Shown in pieces: positions 61,445 through 64,000 of a stretch of DNA of 64,000 nt (position 1 is the stretch's first letter; each line of letters opens with the position of its first letter). A program made the translations under genes and the position numbers. Source of the stretch: Pegethrix bostrychoides GSE-TBD4-15B (GTDB lineage Bacteria; Cyanobacteriota; Cyanobacteriia; Elainellales; Elainellaceae); contig JAHHHV010000083.1 in assembly GCA_019359155.1 (NCBI GenBank), positions 27,983 through 91,982 on the forward strand. The letters run 5' to 3'. The notes under the pieces are model-generated. The model worked only from the letters and a program-made list of their open reading frames with translations, was not told where the DNA came from and did no database searches.

Positions 61445-63340
61445 ATGGCGAAAGTAGTTGGAATTGACTTGGGAACAACAAACTCCTGCGTGGCGGTGAT
61501 GGAAGGCGGCAAGCCAACTGTTATCCCCAACGCAGAAGGCGCGCGCACAACCCCTTCTGTGGTGGCCTATGCCAAAAACGGCGATCGGCTGGTGGGGCAG
61601 ATTGCCAAGCGTCAGGCGGTGATGAACCCCGAAAACACCTTTTATTCGGTGAAGCGCTTTATTGGTCGGCGCTTTGACGAAGTGAGCAACGAAGCCACCG
61701 AAGTCTCCTACAAAGTTTTGAACACGGGCGGCAACGTCAAGATTGACTCTTCAAACCAGAGCAAGCAGTTCGCCCCCGAAGAAATTTCGGCGCAGGTGCT
61801 CCGCAAGCTGAAAGAGGATGCCAGCAAATATCTGGGCGAAGATGTCACTCAGGCCGTGATCACCGTTCCGGCCTACTTCAACGACTCACAGCGCCAAGCG
61901 ACCAAAGACGCAGGCAAAATTGCAGGTCTCGACGTGCTGCGAATCATCAACGAGCCGACGGCAGCCTCGCTGGCCTACGGCCTTGACAAGAAGAGCAACG
62001 AAACCGTGCTGGTGTTTGACTTGGGCGGCGGGACATTTGACGTATCGATCCTGGAAGTGGGCGATGGCGTGTTTGAAGTGCTCTCCACCTCTGGCGACAC
62101 GCACTTGGGCGGCGATGACTTTGACAAAAAGATCGTAGACTACCTAGCCGACGAGTTCCGCAAATCTGAAGGCATTGACCTACGCAAAGACAAGCAGGCA
62201 CTCCAGCGGCTCACCGAAGCGGCGGAGAAAGCCAAGATTGAGCTGTCTAGCGTCACCCAGGCTGAGATCAATCTGCCCTTCATCACGGCTACCCAGGATG
62301 GCCCCAAGCACCTGGAGATGACCCTGACACGCGGCAAATTTGAGGATCTGTGTAGTGACCTCATCAAGCGCTGCGGTGTGCCAGTGGAAACTGCCATGCG
62401 CGACGCGAAGAAAGACAAAACCAGCATCAATGAAGTCGTGCTGGTGGGTGGTTCGACCCGTATCCCGGCGGTGCAGGAGCTAGTCAAGCGCATCCTGGAC
62501 AAAGAGCCTAACCAGACAGTTAACCCTGACGAAGTGGTGGCGATGGGCGCGGCGATCCAGGCCGGCGTGCTAGCAGGCGAAGTCAAAGATATCCTGCTGC
62601 TGGATGTCTCCCCGCTGTCTCTGGGTGTAGAAACGCTGGGCGGCGTGATGACCAAAATCATTCCGCGCAACACGACGATTCCTACCAAGAAGTCTGAGGT
62701 GTTCTCGACGGCAGCAGACGGCCAGAGCAACGTAGAAATCCGTGTCCTGCAAGGCGAGCGCGAAATGTCTAACGACAACCGCGAGCTGTCGGTATTCCGG
62801 CTCGACGGCATCCCTTCTGCCCCGCGTGGCGTGCCCCAAATCGAAGTCACCTTTGACATTGACGCGAACGGCATTCTCTCGGTGACAGCCAAAGACAAAG
62901 GCACGGGCAAAGTCCAGACCGTCAGCGGCATTACAGCTTCTACGTTGCCCAAAGACGAAGTGGAGCGGATGGTGAATGAGGCTGAGCGCAATGCGGATGC
63001 CGACCGGGAGCGCCGCGAGAAAATCGACCTGAAAAACCAGGCAGATTCGCTGGCCTACCAAGCCGAGAAGCAGATTGCTGACTTGGGCGACAAGGTGCCT
63101 GCCGACGACAAGGCGAAGCTGGAAGCGCAGATTCAAGCCCTGCGCGATGCCGTGGCGCAAGAAGACTACGAGCAGATCAAGTCGCAAACCACCGAACTCC
63201 AGCAGGCTCTCTATACGCTAGGCAGCAGCATCTATCAGGGTGCAGGCGAAGGCGAAGCGCCTAGCGGCACTGAGGACGATATGGGTTCTACAGGCGGTGA
63301 AGATGAAGTGATCGACGCAGACTTCACTGAGACGAAGTAG
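61445..63340 (+). CDS. dnaK: Molecular chaperone DnaK (Hsp70)
   Basis: 631 residues. ATPase domain with [46 protein letters not shown] and [13 protein letters not shown]; substrate-binding domain with [21 protein letters not shown] and the linker VKDILLL; helical lid and acidic tail ending [13 protein letters not shown]. Full length, all key motifs intact. It refolds proteins with DnaJ and GrpE in the cytosol; neither partner gene is adjacent. Cyanobacteria carry several dnaK genes; this form resembles the DnaK2 type. Confidence 0.98.
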   Translation: MAKVVGIDLGTTNSCVAVMEGGKPTVIPNAEGARTTPSVVAYAKNGDRLVGQIAKRQAVMNPENTFYSVKRFIGRRFDEVSNEATEVSYKVLNTGGNVKIDSSNQSKQFAPEEISAQVLRKLKEDASKYLGEDVTQAVITVPAYFNDSQRQATKDAGKIAGLDVLRIINEPTAASLAYGLDKKSNETVLVFDLGGGTFDVSILEVGDGVFEVLSTSGDTHLGGDDFDKKIVDYLADEFRKSEGIDLRKDKQALQRLTEAAEKAKIELSSVTQAEINLPFITATQDGPKHLEMTLTRGKFEDLCSDLIKRCGVPVETAMRDAKKDKTSINEVVLVGGSTRIPAVQELVKRILDKEPNQTVNPDEVVAMGAAIQAGVLAGEVKDILLLDVSPLSLGVETLGGVMTKIIPRNTTIPTKKSEVFSTAADGQSNVEIRVLQGEREMSNDNRELSVFRLDGIPSAPRGVPQIEVTFDIDANGILSVTAKDKGTGKVQTVSGITASTLPKDEVERMVNEAERNADADRERREKIDLKNQADSLAYQAEKQIADLGDKVPADDKAKLEAQIQALRDAVAQEDYEQIKSQTTELQQALYTLGSSIYQGAGEGEAPSGTEDDMGSTGGEDEVIDADFTETK

Positions 63341-63347
63341 AGAACGG

Positions 63348-63368
63348 GGGAGAGAGCCAATCTCTCCC
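63348..63368 (+). repeat. Small hairpin after dnaK
   Basis: GGGAGAGA pairs with TCTCTCCC around GCCAA directly after the dnaK stop. It probably supports termination or mRNA stability. Confidence 0.6.
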
Positions 63369-63378
63369 ACCTTGTGAG

Positions 63379-63412
63379 AAGGCCGCTTTCCTGGGAGGAG
63401 GCGGTCTTTTTT
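63379..63412 (+). terminator. Rho-independent terminator of dnaK
   Basis: AAGGCCGC (63379-63386) pairs with GCGGTCTT (63401-63408), one G-T pair, followed by TTTTTT. Good stem plus T-run 39 bases after the stop. Confidence 0.85.
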
Positions 63413-63620
63413 AAAGTTCGTCACTCTCGGCAGAGAGAAGAGGGCTAAAACCGCCGAAAGCCTTGTCTGCTAAACGGTTTAATCTTCCCCTATTGAATCC
63501 TATTGAATAAAGAGTTGCGCTAGAATTTTGGGGAGGACAGATTAAAAGGCATACCTCATTTGGGAACACAAGTAGAACTCTCGAACAGATTTCACATTGC
63601 AAATCTGGCATCGTAGAGCA

Positions 63621-63707
63621 ATACTAAGTGTTAAGACGACAACAATTTGATGTGGATGACACTAATTTGTTAACGACGACAAATAAAGTGTTAATCGACA
63701 GACACAA
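63621..63707 (-). mobile_element. Putative transposon end (type V-K CAST-like, Tn7/Mu family repeats)
   Basis: Read on the minus strand from the tRNA side, the sequence shows spaced repeats TGTCGATTAACA, TGTCGTCGTTAACA, TGTCATCCACAT, TGTCGTCTTAACA with spacing 17-22 bases and AATT between them. From memory this closely follows the TnsB-binding repeats at the ends of type V-K CRISPR-associated transposons, which insert beside tRNA genes. The tip would lie at about 63700-63707, only a few bases from the tRNA-Pro 3' end. No tnsB, tnsC, tniQ or cas12k is present, so this is at most a solo end. Confidence 0.5.
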
Positions 63708-63708
63708 A

Positions 63709-63782
63709 TCGGGATGACAGGATTCGAACCTGCGGCCCCTTCGTCCCGAACGAAGTGCGCTACCAAGCTGCGCCACATCCCG
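63709..63782 (-). tRNA. tRNA-Pro (CGG)
   Basis: On the minus strand a 74-base cloverleaf: acceptor CGGGATG/CATCCCG with discriminator A, D-arm GCGCAGCTTGGTAGCGC, anticodon stem CTTCG/CGAAG with loop TTCGGGA (anticodon CGG), and T-arm GCAGGTTCGAATCCTGT. CCA is not encoded. The T-loop, D-loop and length match bacterial tRNA-Pro. Confidence 0.95.
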
Positions 63783-64000
63783 AAGATTAGCAAAAGCTAT
63801 AAAAGCTCAATGCTGAACTGCCGTTATTTTAGCCTAGACTGGGCATCTGCCGCTAGTGAAATGCTGAAGCGATGCCTGAGCGAGATGCCAGCAATTCTCA
63901 GTATGGCAAAAAGCTGTTCAAGTCCTAGAAATGCCTGTACTGTAAGGACATCTGAGAAAGCCAAGAGAGCTAGAACCGTTGAAAGAACGGGGGTTGTTTG
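63783..64000. other. Right edge, no gene seen
   Basis: No ORF of useful length or RNA gene is visible in the last 218 bases. The last bases (CCGTTGAAAGAACGG) form a small dyad. The region probably contains upstream sequence of tRNA-Pro and the beginning of a feature beyond the window. Confidence 0.4.

Noticed and set aside
62140..62991. 283-codon minus-strand frame inside dnaK
   Set aside because: Antisense frame in a highly conserved, codon-biased gene; low-complexity Ser/Arg/Thr composition.
63411..63611. 66-codon Cys-containing minus-strand ORF between the dnaK terminator and tRNA-Pro
   Set aside because: No family resemblance, no ribosome-binding site, and it lies in the suspected transposon remnant; composition not clearly coding.
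63975..64000. GTTGAAAG at the right edge, resembling the 3' end of type V-K CRISPR repeats
   Set aside because: Only one copy is visible, the rest of the repeat does not match, it forms a local dyad CCGTT/AACGG, and it lies outside the inferred transposon side.
1..64000. CRISPR arrays, rRNA, tmRNA and prophage modules
   Set aside because: I looked for regularly spaced repeats with unique spacers, rRNA landmarks and phage structural genes and saw none.

Overview
The window reads as chromosomal DNA of a cyanobacterium, probably a Leptolyngbya-like filamentous lineage. I base this on gene content seen together: an RRM-type RNA-binding protein upstream of rpsU, a Tic22 homologue, cyanophycinase, a LabA-like NYN protein, DUF1574, DUF4336, DUF3288, DUF4278 and DUF2103 family proteins, pentapeptide-repeat proteins and a lipocalin-like CrtC/AttH protein. 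Base composition is moderately GC-rich. Coding capacity is mainly housekeeping, with one clearly accessory stretch at about 27.3-36.6 kb.

Layout. 0-9.3 kb: C-terminus of clpS overlapping a DUF2103 gene; a minus-strand pair of a three-repeat helical protein and a pentapeptide protein; an M48 membrane protease; a DUF155/RMD1 protein; MgtC, DUF3288 and GNAT genes; a tiny DUF4278 gene; a small heat-shock protein. 9.5-14.5 kb: a methyltransferase, an IS30-type transposase remnant against the 3' end of an FMN-binding gene, an N-terminally damaged GST gene, a palindrome-rich gap and a CrtC-like protein. 14.7-27.3 kb: glmU, a sulfurtransferase, a LabA-like gene, a ferritin-like protein, a Ca2+/H+ exchanger, an overlapping AAA-ATPase/DUF4276 pair, glyQ, an FtsL-like protein with FtsI, and DUF4336. 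27.3-36.6 kb: two Uma2 genes, two HicAB modules (both hicA genes damaged), one VapBC-like module, two related STAND/TPR loci (one internally deleted, one frameshifted), a foldback MITE-like element, heptad-type tandem repeats and at least six copies of one dispersed tail repeat. 36.6-58.4 kb: fumC, a NACHT-like/pentapeptide protein, a solute-binding lipoprotein, Tic22, an ABC exporter, a vanadium haloperoxidase, cyanophycinase, PhzF, rpsU, the RRM gene, DUF1574, a phytase-like esterase and an RTX protein. 58.9-64 kb: a Ser/Thr kinase, dnaK with terminator, and tRNA-Pro(CGG).

The most interesting signals are: (1) about 85 bp abutting the 3' end of tRNA-Pro that look like the TnsB-binding end repeats of a type V-K CRISPR-associated transposon, with no transposition or cas genes in the window; (2) the AAA-ATPase/DUF4276 pair with a GTGA overlap, architecturally like two-gene ATPase plus TOPRIM-like defence systems; (3) the accessory region, where NLR-like and toxin-antitoxin genes are being rearranged around a shared 3'-terminal coding repeat. 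Family assignments come from recognising sequences without database searches; starts were chosen from ribosome-binding sites and family conservation where possible.
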